Of a stretch of 64,000 bases of DNA, positions 23,973-32,186 are shown in pieces. How positions within the stretch are numbered: position 1 is the first letter of the stretch; every line of letters begins with the position of its first letter. The notes below the pieces were generated by a model that saw nothing but the letters and a program-made list of their open reading frames with translations, was not told the origin of the DNA and did not search any database. The DNA lies in contig CAVUSI010000003.1 of the NCBI GenBank assembly GCA_963744115.1, positions 1,302,001-1,366,000 on the forward strand, given 5' to 3'. The position numbers and the translations under genes were made by a program. Origin of the DNA: Chersky-267 sp963744115. Its GTDB lineage: Bacteria; Chloroflexota; Limnocylindria; Limnocylindrales; CSP1-4.

Positions 23973-24128
23973 TCGTGTCGAACCCGGATATCCGGATCGC
24001 CGTTCGGATCAGGGCCGACAGGTCACCGGCGAGCCGCGGGCGGCCGGGACCGAGCGGCGGTAGGATATCGACGCGCCGCCCGCCAGAAATCGCCCAAGGC
24101 CGGCGTGCATGAGGGATCGCGACGACCG

Positions 24129-25208
24129 ATGACCGCCGCCCTGACCGAACGCGCCGTCAATGAGGCGCTGAGCCACGTCCAGGAGCCCGAGCTGGGCCGT
24201 GACATCATCAGCCTCGGGATGGTCAAGGACCTGGTGATCGACGACCGGGCTGTTTCCCTGACGATCGAGCTGACCACGCCCGCCTGCCCGCTCAAGGACG
24301 AGATCGAGACCAACGTCCGGGCGGCGCTGGTGGATATCGGCACCGAGTCGATCGCGATCACCTGGGGCGCGATGGTCCGTCGCGCGAGCGCCGCCACTCC
24401 GGAAGCGCTCCTGCCGGGGGTCAAGAACGTCATCGCCGTCGTTTCCGGCAAGGGCGGCGTCGGCAAGACCACGGTCAGCGTCAACCTGGCCGTCGCGCTC
24501 GCCGAGGCCGGCGCGTCGGTCGGTCTGCTCGACGCCGACATCACCGGTCCGAACGTCCCGCTGATGATGGGCCTCGAGGGTCAGCCGGTGGCCAGCGCCA
24601 GCAACAAGATCACCCCGCTCGAGCGGTACGGGGTCAAGACCATCTCGATCCAGTTCTTCGTGCCGGAGGGACAGCCGATCGTCTGGCGTGGACCGTTGGT
24701 GGGCGGCGCCATCCAGCAGTTCCTCCGCGACGTGGAGTGGGGCGAGCTCGACTACCTGGTGATCGACCTCCCGCCGGGGACATCCGATGCGCAGCTGACG
24801 CTCGCCCAGGCCGTGCCGATCAGCGGCGCCGTGCTGGTCACCACGCCGCAGGAGGTCTCGCTCCTCGATGTCCAGAAGGCGCACGCGATGCTCATGCGGA
24901 TGAACGTGCCGGTGACGGGCATCGTCGAGAACATGGCGGGCTTCGTCTGCTCGCACTGCGGCGAGCTGACCGAGATCTTCGGCCGGGGCGGCGGCGAACG
25001 ATACGCGCTCGAGCACGACATCGTCTTCCTCGGCTCGATCCCGCTCGACGTGACCGTCCGCCAGGGCGCCGACGTCGGCATCCCGGTCGTGGCGCAGCGC
25101 GAACCGGGCCCGGCCGCGGTGGCGCTCACGACACTGGCCCGGACCGTCGCCGCCCGGATGAGCGTCGCGGCCGTCCAGAACGAGGCCCCGGTCCTGTCGA
25201 TCTCCTAG
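24129..25208 (+). CDS. mrp: Mrp/NBP35-family iron-sulfur cluster carrier ATPase
   Basis: A 359-aa P-loop protein that carries or assembles [4Fe-4S] clusters. An N-terminal MIP18/DUF59 domain (1-90, HVQEPELGRDIISLGMV) precedes the deviant Walker A SGKGGVGKTTVSVNLA, the DADITGPNVP switch, PPGTSDAQLTL, and the cluster-ligand pair CSHCGE near 275. Length and order are standard for bacterial ApbC/Mrp. I chose ATG 24129; GTG 24105 in the same frame is possible. It is transcribed divergently from the polyamine operon. Confidence 0.9.
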   Translation: MTAALTERAVNEALSHVQEPELGRDIISLGMVKDLVIDDRAVSLTIELTTPACPLKDEIETNVRAALVDIGTESIAITWGAMVRRASAATPEALLPGVKNVIAVVSGKGGVGKTTVSVNLAVALAEAGASVGLLDADITGPNVPLMMGLEGQPVASASNKITPLERYGVKTISIQFFVPEGQPIVWRGPLVGGAIQQFLRDVEWGELDYLVIDLPPGTSDAQLTLAQAVPISGAVLVTTPQEVSLLDVQKAHAMLMRMNVPVTGIVENMAGFVCSHCGELTEIFGRGGGERYALEHDIVFLGSIPLDVTVRQGADVGIPVVAQREPGPAAVALTTLARTVAARMSVAAVQNEAPVLSIS

Positions 25209-25232
25209 CGCGACCGGACGCGCCGCGCGTCC

Positions 25233-26072
25233 TCAGCGTGCCGCGCGGATCGACCCACGGTCGGCCGCCCGGCCGCCGCGCCCCGACGAGCCGGCCGACC
25301 CTCCGGCCGACCCTCGTGCCACCGTCACTGCGAGGTCGGGCCGGGCGAGGGCGGCCCAGCCTCCGAGAGGATCGAGCTGCTCCGCCATCGCGGCGTGTCG
25401 AGCGGAGGGGTAATGGGTGATCAGGAGTCGCTTGACCGCGGCCGCCCGCCCGTGCTCGAGCGTCTCGTCCAGGGTCAGGTGCCCGCGGGCGTCCGGGTCA
25501 TCCTCGACCGTCGAGGCGAGGGTCGCCTCGCAGACGAGCAGATCGGCGCCGGTGGCGGCCGCCACGAGCCCGGGGTTCGGGCCGGTGTCGCCCGCATAGA
25601 CGATCCGCGACCCGTCCGGCCCGGTCAGTGACGTGCCCCAGGCCGGGACGTAGTGCTGCCCCGGAACGAAGGTCACGTCCACCTCTCCGATCCGTTCCGG
25701 CGTCGACGGGTCGTACTCCCGGATCTCGAAGGCGTCGTCGAAGAAGGTCGCTCGCTCGCTGACGACGCCGGCCAGCTCGGCGAATCGAGCCAGCCCGCCG
25801 GGCGGCAGCAGCAGCGGAACGCGGGCGGTCGTTCGACCTGCCCAGGCGAAGCGATAGCGGAGCGCCGAGACGTCGATGAAGTGGTCGGCGTGCATGTGGC
25901 CGATGACGATCGCGCTCAGCCGCGCCGGCTCGAGCCGGCGGACAAGGCGACCGGCGACACCCTGTCCGCAGTCGAGCAGGATCGCCGTCCGGCCCGACTC
26001 GATCAGGAGCCCGGAGGCGGGGGTATCCGGCTGTGGGGAGGCGGGTCCGCAGCCGAGGACGGTCAGTCGCAC
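25233..26072 (-). CDS. metallo-beta-lactamase-fold hydrolase (RNase Z/AtsA-like)
   Basis: A 279-aa MBL-fold protein: HMHADH carries the HxHxDH zinc motif, followed by GQHYVPAWG, YAGDTGPNP and a late TLDETLEHGR...LLITHYPS. The core resembles ribonuclease Z-like and arylsulfatase-like hydrolases; specific activity unknown. The C-terminus ends in a low-complexity Gly/Ser/Arg tail. The true start is GTG 26070-26072; the ORF remains open to 26657 only because it shadows the regulator on the other strand. It is divergent from the CRP-family gene, with 141 bases between the starts. Confidence 0.82.
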   Translation of the reverse strand: MRLTVLGCGPASPQPDTPASGLLIESGRTAILLDCGQGVAGRLVRRLEPARLSAIVIGHMHADHFIDVSALRYRFAWAGRTTARVPLLLPPGGLARFAELAGVVSERATFFDDAFEIREYDPSTPERIGEVDVTFVPGQHYVPAWGTSLTGPDGSRIVYAGDTGPNPGLVAAATGADLLVCEATLASTVEDDPDARGHLTLDETLEHGRAAAVKRLLITHYPSARHAAMAEQLDPLGGWAALARPDLAVTVARGSAGGSAGSSGRGGRAADRGSIRAAR

Positions 26073-26174
26073 GGCGATCGGACGTCGGCACAGAGCGCGG
26101 CCCGGGACAGGCAGGTCACCCGCCGAGTATCGGGGCTCGAGGGTGGTCCGGCAACCGCAGGACGACGTAGGAAC

Positions 26175-26190
26175 TGTCGGTCCGCCGACA
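26175..26190. promoter_or_regulatory. CRP-spaced palindrome, possible autoregulatory site
   Basis: TGTCGGTCCGCCGACA is a perfect inverted repeat; as TGTCG-n6-CGACA it has the half-site spacing of CRP sites (TGTGA-n6-TCACA). It lies 24-39 bases before the predicted start of the CRP/FNR gene and in the shared upstream region of the divergent hydrolase. Confidence 0.45.
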
Positions 26191-26201
26191 CCGGGGACGG
26201 G

Positions 26202-26207
26202 TACCAT
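26202..26207 (+). promoter_or_regulatory. -10 element of a probable leaderless promoter
   Basis: TACCAT followed by 6 bases and the ATG at 26214; the start of transcription should coincide with the start codon. No clear -35; the palindrome at 26175-26190 overlaps that position. Confidence 0.5.
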
Positions 26208-26213
26208 CGCACG

Positions 26214-26912
26214 ATGGACGGGGTGGGACCGGCGATCGAGGCGCTCGAGCGCGTGCAGCTGTTCGCCGGTCTCGACCGGTCGACCCTCGAACGTCTGGCG
26301 ACGGGGATGCGCACGCGCCGCTTCCGCCGCAACGAGGTCCTGTTCCACCAGGGCGACCCGGGCGACTCCCTGTTCATCGTCACCTCTGGCGCGGTCAAGA
26401 TCATGCTCCCGTCGGAAGAGGGGGACGAGGCCATCCTGGCCACGGTCCGACCCGGGGCCTTCTTCGGCGAGCTGGCGCTGCTCGACGGGGCGCCCCGCTC
26501 GGCGACGGCGGTCGCGCTCGAGCCGACCGAGACGCTGGTCCTTCCGCGCGAGCGCTTCCGGCTGCTCATCGACACCGAGCCGGCGACCCGCGACGCCCTG
26601 CTCGCGGCGCTGGCCGGCGAGCTGCGGCGGCTGACCGACCACGTGGAGGAGCTCCACTTCCTCGACATGACCGGTCGGATGGCGGCGCGGCTGCTTCGCC
26701 TCGCGCAGGGCTCCGGCGTCCCGCAGGACGACGGCACGATCAGGGTCACGGGGTCCTGGACGCAGGGTGACCTGGCAGCCATGATCGGGGCGACCCGCCA
26801 GAGCGTGAACAAGCTGCTCGGCCAGTTCGTCGACGACGGGTTCATCCGGCTCGAGCGGGATGCGATCGTCATCATCGACCCGGCCGGGCTCGAACGCACC
26901 GCCCGGCGCTGA
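26214..26912 (+). CDS. CRP/FNR family transcriptional regulator
   Basis: A 232-aa regulator. The cyclic-nucleotide-binding fold covers about 10-130 (VLFHQGDPGDSLFIVTSGAVK, then GAFFGELALLDGAPRSATAVAL). PGAFFGELALLDGAPRSATA keeps the GELALL...R-S/T core of the phosphate-binding cassette, so cAMP or a similar ligand is plausible. A coiled helix follows, then a winged helix-turn-helix with TQGDLAAMIGATRQSVNKLLGQF. No FNR-type N-terminal cysteines are present, so it is not an oxygen-sensing FNR. ATG 26214 is supported by the -10 spacing; the ORF upstream of it is a shadow. Confidence 0.9.
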   Translation: MDGVGPAIEALERVQLFAGLDRSTLERLATGMRTRRFRRNEVLFHQGDPGDSLFIVTSGAVKIMLPSEEGDEAILATVRPGAFFGELALLDGAPRSATAVALEPTETLVLPRERFRLLIDTEPATRDALLAALAGELRRLTDHVEELHFLDMTGRMAARLLRLAQGSGVPQDDGTIRVTGSWTQGDLAAMIGATRQSVNKLLGQFVDDGFIRLERDAIVIIDPAGLERTARR

Positions 26913-26945
26913 CGCAACCTCGGTGATCGTCCGGCGCCGCTCGGG

Positions 26946-28163
26946 CTACGGCTCGGCGCGCAGGACCTCGAGCAGGAAGGCCGCCGCCATGAGGGCCGAG
27001 CGGAGTCGGCCCTGGTCACCGCCGAGGAAGGCAATGCTCCGGCGACGGACGACTCGGTCGGGGGTGGCGACGGCGAGCGAGACCGCGCTGTCGGCACCTC
27101 GCTGACGGACCGCGACCGCGAGGCCGACGTCCGCCCCTGCCTCGGTCCGGATCCGCGCGGCCGACAGGGCCGGCTCGCCCGGGCCGCCGGGCTGCCGCGC
27201 CGCCCCGACCGTCTCGCTGCGGACGAGCCAGTCGCGCGCCCCGAACAGCGACACGAGCGACCCGCCGGTGGCGATCTCGACCGTCGCAAGGGACCATCCG
27301 CGGGCGTCGAGCGCCGCCCCGAGGGCCTCCGCCCAGGTCGTCGGGCCGCGGGCCCAGACGAACGCTCCGACGGCGGCCAGCACGACCGGCTCGACCTCGT
27401 CGAGCAGCTCGTCGGCGGAGCGCGCTCGGGCGCCGTCCTGGGCCGGCCGGCCGACGGCGGACAGCCGGACGTCGACCGCCTCGGCCCGGGCGTAGGTCGC
27501 CACGACCGGGTTCGTCGCCCGCAGGATCGCGTCCCCGAGACGCTCGGCGACGGCCAATTCGCCGATCCCCGCGAGACGGAGGGTGCGGACCGCCTGCTCC
27601 GAGCCGAGTCCCCGCTCCCGCAACGACGGGAGCGCTTCGGCGCGCCACATCGGGCGCATCTCGCGCGGCGGACCGGGCAGCAGGACCACCACCCGTCCGT
27701 CGGGCCGATCGACCCACCACCCGGGGGCGGTCCCGTTCGGGTTGGGCAGGGCGCGGGCCGACGGGATGAGCCAGGCCTGCTTCAGGTTGATCTCCGCGAA
27801 CGGCATGCCGCGACGCTCCCACAGCCCGCGCAGCCAGCGTTCCAGCCCAGGGTCCACCGACGGTGTCTCGGCCCAGACGGCCGCGATCGACTCGCGGGTC
27901 AGGTCGTCGGGGGTCGGACCGAGCCCGCCCGTCGACACGATGAGGTCGGACCGCTCGAGGCCCGCTCGGAAGGCCCCCTCGACGTCGTCCCGCCGGTCGG
28001 GCAGCGCGGTCAGCCGTGTGACGCGGACCCCGCTGTCGGTCAGCGACCGGGCGAGCTCACCGGCATTGGTATCGGCCGTCTCGCCGGTCGTCAGCTCGGA
28101 CCCGATCGACAGCACTTCGGCGGTCAGGATCGGCCGCGCGACTGAGGAGGGCTGGCGGTCCAT
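26946..28163 (-). CDS. cinA: CinA family protein (nicotinamide-nucleotide amidohydrolase type)
   Basis: A 405-aa protein with the N-terminal MoCF/COG1058 domain (AEVLSIGSELTTGETADTN; VSTGGLGPTPDDLTRE; LLPGPPREM) and a C-terminal CinA domain. The C-terminal domain is the NMN deamidase in the pyridine nucleotide cycle. Its motif is divergent: ATVEIATGGSL replaces the usual AES-CTGG-LL, losing the cysteine and changing the serine neighbourhood. Deamidase activity is therefore uncertain, while the COG1058 half looks intact. Start ATG 28161-28163 lies 7 bases from a -10-like TACGCT, so the mRNA is probably leaderless. Confidence 0.87.
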   Translation of the reverse strand: MDRQPSSVARPILTAEVLSIGSELTTGETADTNAGELARSLTDSGVRVTRLTALPDRRDDVEGAFRAGLERSDLIVSTGGLGPTPDDLTRESIAAVWAETPSVDPGLERWLRGLWERRGMPFAEINLKQAWLIPSARALPNPNGTAPGWWVDRPDGRVVVLLPGPPREMRPMWRAEALPSLRERGLGSEQAVRTLRLAGIGELAVAERLGDAILRATNPVVATYARAEAVDVRLSAVGRPAQDGARARSADELLDEVEPVVLAAVGAFVWARGPTTWAEALGAALDARGWSLATVEIATGGSLVSLFGARDWLVRSETVGAARQPGGPGEPALSAARIRTEAGADVGLAVAVRQRGADSAVSLAVATPDRVVRRRSIAFLGGDQGRLRSALMAAAFLLEVLRAEP

Positions 28164-28170
28164 CGGCCGG

Positions 28171-28176
28171 AGCGTA
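28171..28176 (-). promoter_or_regulatory. -10 element of a probable leaderless promoter (cinA)
   Basis: Minus strand TACGCT, then 7 bases to the cinA ATG. No Shine-Dalgarno is present between them. Confidence 0.4.
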
Positions 28177-28315
28177 GCACCGGGAACCGGTACTCTCGGC
28201 TGGTACTTGCGTGCAGGTGCGTCGCCCGGACGAGGGCGGCAGGCTCCCCACACCGGCGGATCCGCCACCGCGTTCGCGGGCCCGCCGGACTACCACAGCG
28301 TGGTGCAAGACAGCG

Positions 28316-28948
28316 ATGGATCGCAGCGGGTTCTGGGAATTCGATCGGGTGCTCGAGCTCATCAGGAGCACGCGCCTGGTCCTCGATGAGCTGCTCCAGG
28401 CCGGACACCTCCCGGCCGGCGGATCGGCCTACCTCGCCGACGCGACCCTGCCCCACGTCGAGGCGATCGAGGCCGGCGTCCGCGGCTGGCTCCGGTCGGA
28501 CATGGCCGACCTGGCCGAGCTGCGCTATCTCGTCGGGAGGATCGCCGAAGGACGGGTCGACCCGCCGGCGGACCCCGGCGAGGTCGAGGCGGCCCGGACG
28601 GAGACGGATCGGGAGCGGCTCCGGGTCATGGAGCTCGGTCCGCGGGTGACCCCGGTCGACACCCGATCGATGGCGGCGCTCGACCACGCCCGGATCGTGT
28701 TCGCCTTCCTGCCCAGCGTCCCGGAGAGCGAGGTGCGGTTCCCAGGTCGCCGGCCCACCTACGCCGACATCCCGACGCCGCGCGGTCCCGCCGAGCTGGT
28801 GGATCGGATCGAGGAGCTGGAACGGGAGCTGTGGCGGATGGCCACCGGGGTCCCGGTCCGGCGGGTCGATCCGGCCGTGCGCCGCACATACGCCTTCTTC
28901 GATGCCGCCGAGCGCCTCGACGAGCGGACCTTCCCTCCGGCGGCCTGA
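28316..28948 (+). CDS. hypothetical protein
   Basis: A 210-aa soluble protein that I do not recognise. It is charged and mostly helical in character: FDRVLELIRSTRLVLDELL near the start, VDRIEELERELWRMATG near 170 and VRRTYAFFDAAERLDE near the end. A proline-rich, probably flexible stretch lies around 145-165. There is no signal peptide or membrane segment. The start is placed at ATG 28316, where homology-like composition begins; the upstream ORF region is low quality. An inverted repeat ACCAC-AGC-GTGGT (28292-28304) lies just before it. Confidence 0.6.
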   Translation: MDRSGFWEFDRVLELIRSTRLVLDELLQAGHLPAGGSAYLADATLPHVEAIEAGVRGWLRSDMADLAELRYLVGRIAEGRVDPPADPGEVEAARTETDRERLRVMELGPRVTPVDTRSMAALDHARIVFAFLPSVPESEVRFPGRRPTYADIPTPRGPAELVDRIEELERELWRMATGVPVRRVDPAVRRTYAFFDAAERLDERTFPPAA

Positions 28949-29055
28949 ACCGCGCTGGTATCATCGGCTGGCCAGTCCGAAGCACCGCCTCTGGAGCCAG
29001 TCCCCTGGACGACCAGCCCCCCGCCGCGAACGAGCCGCCGCCGCCCCCGGCCGAC

Positions 29056-29973
29056 ATGGGCGGCGCCGGCGGTGACGAGCCTTCTCCGCCGCCCCCGAGC
29101 GGCTCTCCCGGCGCCGGCGCGCCGGGTGGGCGCAAGCCACCCCGCGATCGCGGGCCGAAGCGGGGATTCCGCGAGCAGCTGTGGGCCACCATCGATGCCG
29201 CCCAACGGCTGATCGCGGCGCACATCGAGCTGGCGAGGGCTGAGCTCGAGGAGATCATGGCCGAGATCGGCCATGTGGCGGCCCTCGTCGGCGTCGCCGT
29301 CGCGATGGCGATCTTCGCGATCATCCTCGTCACGGTCGGGTCGAGCCTGTTCGTCGGCGAATGGCTGTTCGGCTCGATGGGCTGGGGGATCCTCCTGTTC
29401 ACCGAGCTTGCCGCGGCGGTCGCCCTGGTCTGCGTCCTGATCGCGCTCGACATCCCGGCCGGGCATCTGAGCCGCGGGCTGCTCGTCTCGACGGTCATCG
29501 GCGTGATCGTCACCCTGCTCGCGGGGTTCTGGGTGTTCAATCGGCTGTGGGAGGCGATCGGCGTGGCGGTCGCACCGGGGCTCGACCCGGCGACCCGGCC
29601 GCTGGTCGTCGGGGTCGTTGTCGGCGCCGTTCTCGGCGCGGTCGTCGGCGTGCTCGGCGGCACCCAGACCGGCGGGGGTCGGTCCGCGGGACAGGTCATC
29701 GGCAGCGCCATCACCAGCTTCATCCTTGGCGGCCTGGCCGGGGCGGCGCTCGGGGCGTTCAGTGCGATCACGTTCGCCTGGAACGTCGCGGTCGCCCTCG
29801 GGATCGCGGTCCTGCTCGGGGCGTGGATCGCTCTGTGTGCGCTCGAATTGATGCGCGCCGACTTCGATCCGGAGCAGTGGGCCCGCAAGTTCTATCCGTC
29901 CAAGTCCATCGACAGCGCGAAGGAGACGATCGAGTGGGTGCGCGAACGAGCGCCGCTCAAGCGGAAGTCCTAG
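29056..29973 (+). CDS. phage-holin-family (YqjE/DUF1469-like) membrane protein
   Basis: A membrane protein of at least 305 aa. After a proline-rich N-terminus come an amphipathic helix (LWATIDAAQRLIAAHIELAR, then AELEEIM) and a pair of helices typical of the actinobacterial holin-3 superfamily. Further hydrophobic segments to about 290 make it longer than usual family members. ATG 29056 is the first standard start after a -10-like TATCAT (28959-28964); a CTG at 29005 with GGAG 8 bases upstream would add 17 residues. Probably cell-envelope stress related, by family. Its 3' end overlaps the next gene by 40 bases. Confidence 0.7.
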   Translation: MGGAGGDEPSPPPPSGSPGAGAPGGRKPPRDRGPKRGFREQLWATIDAAQRLIAAHIELARAELEEIMAEIGHVAALVGVAVAMAIFAIILVTVGSSLFVGEWLFGSMGWGILLFTELAAAVALVCVLIALDIPAGHLSRGLLVSTVIGVIVTLLAGFWVFNRLWEAIGVAVAPGLDPATRPLVVGVVVGAVLGAVVGVLGGTQTGGGRSAGQVIGSAITSFILGGLAGAALGAFSAITFAWNVAVALGIAVLLGAWIALCALELMRADFDPEQWARKFYPSKSIDSAKETIEWVRERAPLKRKS

Positions 29974-30473
29974 CGGCGCGCAACGCCCTTGCGCAGGAGA
30001 CCGAACGGATGGGCCCGGCGACCCGCGAGGCGGTCGACATCCCGGCCAAGGTCCGGCGCGCCCCGATGAAGTCGGCGGCGGTCGCCGGCACGGCGGCCTT
30101 CCTGGTCGTCGGCGGTCCGGGACGCGTCCTGGGGCGCGCCAGGCGGGCCGTCTTCGGCAAGCCGACCGCCCTTCCTGACTCGATGCTCCCGGACGAGATC
30201 GAGAAGGCCGTCCGGGCGCTCGGGCCCGACGGCGACGCGGTCCGCGGCGCCCTCGAGCGGTCCTTCGCCGACTACCTCGACGAGCGGGGCAGCTACGCCA
30301 AGCGGAACGTCTCCCGGGCCGGCAGCGAGGTCGTGGCGTCGACCATGCGGACGGCAGGCAGGCTGGCGGCCATCGAGCTCGTTCGTCGGATCGCGGCGGG
30401 GACGGCCGGGGACCTCAAGCGCCCGACTCGCGGATCGGCCACGCCCGAGCCGGGGAGCGACCCGAAGGCCTGA
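29934..30473 (+). CDS. small alanine/arginine-rich protein paired with the holin-like protein
   Basis: A 179-aa protein. A short hydrophobic stretch (AAVAGTAAFLVVGGPG) near residue 50 is flanked by basic residues, as in DUF3618/YqjD-like partners of holin-family proteins. The rest is helical and charged (DEIEKAVRALG; SFADYLDERGSYAKRN). The GTG at 29934-29936 has AAGGAG 8 bases upstream and lies 40 bases inside the previous gene, so the pair is cotranslated. Function unknown. Confidence 0.7.
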   Translation: MGARTSAAQAEVLAARNALAQETERMGPATREAVDIPAKVRRAPMKSAAVAGTAAFLVVGGPGRVLGRARRAVFGKPTALPDSMLPDEIEKAVRALGPDGDAVRGALERSFADYLDERGSYAKRNVSRAGSEVVASTMRTAGRLAAIELVRRIAAGTAGDLKRPTRGSATPEPGSDPKA

Positions 30474-30532
30474 GCCTCCGGGCCTGGCGGCGAGCAGAGC
30501 GGCGACGATCGTGACGGGCTGGTCGGGCCCTG

Positions 30533-30538
30533 TACCCT
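30533..30538 (+). promoter_or_regulatory. -10 element of the tRNA-Leu gene
   Basis: TACCCT ends 6 bases before the mature 5' end of the tRNA. A weak -35 candidate GTGACG (30511-30516) lies 16 bases upstream. The transcript would start at or next to the mature end. Confidence 0.45.
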
Positions 30539-30544
30539 GTCCCC

Positions 30545-30632
30545 GGGCGAGTGGCGGAATGGCAGACGCGCCGGCCTTAGGAGCCGGTGCCCCGTGAGGG
30601 GCGTGTCGGTTCGACCCCGACCTCGCCTACCA
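30545..30632 (+). tRNA. tRNA-Leu (anticodon UAG)
   Basis: An 88-base class II tRNA with the CCA end encoded (30630-30632). Acceptor GGGCGAG/CTCGCCT (with a G-T first pair), D stem GCG/CGC, anticodon stem CCGGC/GCCGG around loop CTTAGGA (anticodon TAG), long variable arm GCCCC-GTGA-GGGGC, T arm GTCGG-TTCGACC-CCGAC and discriminator A. Confidence 0.93.
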
Positions 30633-30648
30633 CTCCGCCGGTCGCACC

Positions 30649-30654
30649 TATAAT
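30649..30654 (+). promoter_or_regulatory. -10 element of the tig-clpP-clpX operon
   Basis: A consensus TATAAT 9 bases before the tig ATG at 30664 and 17 bases after the tRNA end. The predicted start leaves a leader of about 2-3 bases, too short for a Shine-Dalgarno. No clear -35. Confidence 0.6.
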
Positions 30655-30663
30655 CTCCGGGCG

Positions 30664-32151
30664 ATGATCGTCACCACCACGCCCGCCCCCCACTCATCGG
30701 TCCTCCTCGAGGTCGAGCTGCCGCCCGATCGCCTCGACCGGTCCATGGACGAGGCCGTCCGCCGACTGGCGCGCAAGACCCGTGTCGCGGGCTTCCGGCC
30801 CGGCAAGGCCCCACGGTTCATGCTCGAGCGGGTCCTCGGCCCGACCGCGGTCCTCGACGAGGCCGTCGACATCCTCCTCCAGGACGCCTATCGCGACGCG
30901 ATCCGGGAGAAGGGCATCGTCCCGCTGGCCCAGGCCAGCGTCGACGTCGTCCAGGCCGAGGAGGGCAAGCCGTTCAAGTTCACGGCGACCGTCCAGATCC
31001 CGCCGGAGGTCGCCCTCGGGGACTACACCGGGTTCAAGTTCCTGCCCGAGATCGAGCCGATCGACGACGTCAAGGTCGAGACCGTGATCGACGAGCTGCG
31101 CGACCAGAACGCATCGCTGCGCCCGGTCGAGGACCGCCCGGCGGCGACGGGGGACTACGCCGTGATCGGGTTCGTCGGGACGCGCGACGGGGTGCCCTTC
31201 GAGGGCGGCTCGTCGGAGCGGATGCCGCTCATCCTCGGCGAGGAGCGGCTCATCCCCGGGTTCGAGGCGCATGTCGCCGGCCTGTCGATCGGGGATTCGA
31301 CCGAGTTCGACATCGAGTTCCCGGCCGACTACGGCGAGCCGACCCTGGCCGGACAGACCGCCCACTTCGCGGTCGACCTCAAGGAGCTCCGCGAGAAGGT
31401 CCTGCCCGAGCTCGACGACGAGTTCGCCCGCTCGATGGGCGACTTCGCCGACCTGGCGGCGCTCAAGGTCGAGGTCCGCCATCGTCTCGAGCGCAACGCC
31501 CTCGACAAGGCCCGCCACGGCTTCGCCGACCGGATCATCGAGTACGCCGTGGGGAACGCCACGGTGGACCTGCCCGACATCCTGGTCGACCAGGAGGTCG
31601 AGGTGATGCACGACGAGTTCCGCTCGACCCTCGCCCGCCAGGGGATCGCCGAGCCGGCCTACCTCAAGGCGATGAACCAGACGGAGGCGGATCTGCACAC
31701 GGAGTTCCGCCCGCGGTCGGAGACGCGGGTCAAGACGCTCCTGGTGCTGTCGAAGATCGCCGAGGTCGAGGGCACCGATGTCACCGACGCCGATGTCGAG
31801 GACGAGATCGCGACGGCCCGGATCCGCTACGCCGACGACCCGCGGACGATCGCCTACTTCGACTCCGAGCGTGGCCGGAACTTCATCCGGAGCACCCTTC
31901 GCCGGACCCGGACCGTCGAGGGTCTGATCGACCGCTGGCTGGCCGACCACCCCGACCACCCGGCCCTGCCGCACGCCGAGCAGGACGACGAGTCCGATGC
32001 GGTCGATGCGACCGCTGCCGCGGCTGCGGCGATCGGCGCGACCGACCCGTCGATCGTCCTTGAGGCGGGCGAGGACGGAGCGGCCGACGCGGAGGCCGCC
32101 TCCGCCGAGCCCGAACCGATCAGCTCCAGCCCGGCCGCCGATCCGGCGTGA
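30664..32151 (+). CDS. tig: trigger factor
   Basis: A 495-aa ribosome-associated chaperone. The ribosome-docking signature GFRPGKAPRFMLE is near 40-52. An FKBP-like PPIase domain with DYAVIGFVGTRDG and LIPGFEAHVAGLSIGD covers about 160-245, and a helical C-terminal chaperone domain follows. The last 60 residues are an Ala/Asp/Glu-rich tail not present in E. coli. Nearly leaderless start at ATG 30664. First gene of tig-clpP-clpX, the common bacterial order linking nascent-chain folding with proteolysis. The stop overlaps a GTG of the clpP frame (GTGA). Confidence 0.95.
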   Translation: MIVTTTPAPHSSVLLEVELPPDRLDRSMDEAVRRLARKTRVAGFRPGKAPRFMLERVLGPTAVLDEAVDILLQDAYRDAIREKGIVPLAQASVDVVQAEEGKPFKFTATVQIPPEVALGDYTGFKFLPEIEPIDDVKVETVIDELRDQNASLRPVEDRPAATGDYAVIGFVGTRDGVPFEGGSSERMPLILGEERLIPGFEAHVAGLSIGDSTEFDIEFPADYGEPTLAGQTAHFAVDLKELREKVLPELDDEFARSMGDFADLAALKVEVRHRLERNALDKARHGFADRIIEYAVGNATVDLPDILVDQEVEVMHDEFRSTLARQGIAEPAYLKAMNQTEADLHTEFRPRSETRVKTLLVLSKIAEVEGTDVTDADVEDEIATARIRYADDPRTIAYFDSERGRNFIRSTLRRTRTVEGLIDRWLADHPDHPALPHAEQDDESDAVDATAAAAAAIGATDPSIVLEAGEDGAADAEAASAEPEPISSSPAADPA

Positions 32152-32186
32152 CCGAGACCGTCCAGCCGTCCCGAGGGAGTCCCAGC

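Larger units (their letters stand above)
23776..24128. other. intergenic region between the divergent transporter operon and mrp
   Basis: About 350 bases without a gene. The minus side holds the transporter promoter (23890-23918), a 6-bp inverted repeat GTGCGG-n4-CCGCAC (23932-23947) and two direct repeats (23944-23972). On the plus side TAGGAT (24061-24066) is a possible -10 for mrp, without a visible -35. An ORF open to 23967 on the minus strand has no domain character. Confidence 0.6.

Noticed and set aside
29056..30473. Holin-like genes as prophage remnants
   Set aside because: The family is widespread in bacterial chromosomes as a two-gene envelope set, and no other phage gene is present.
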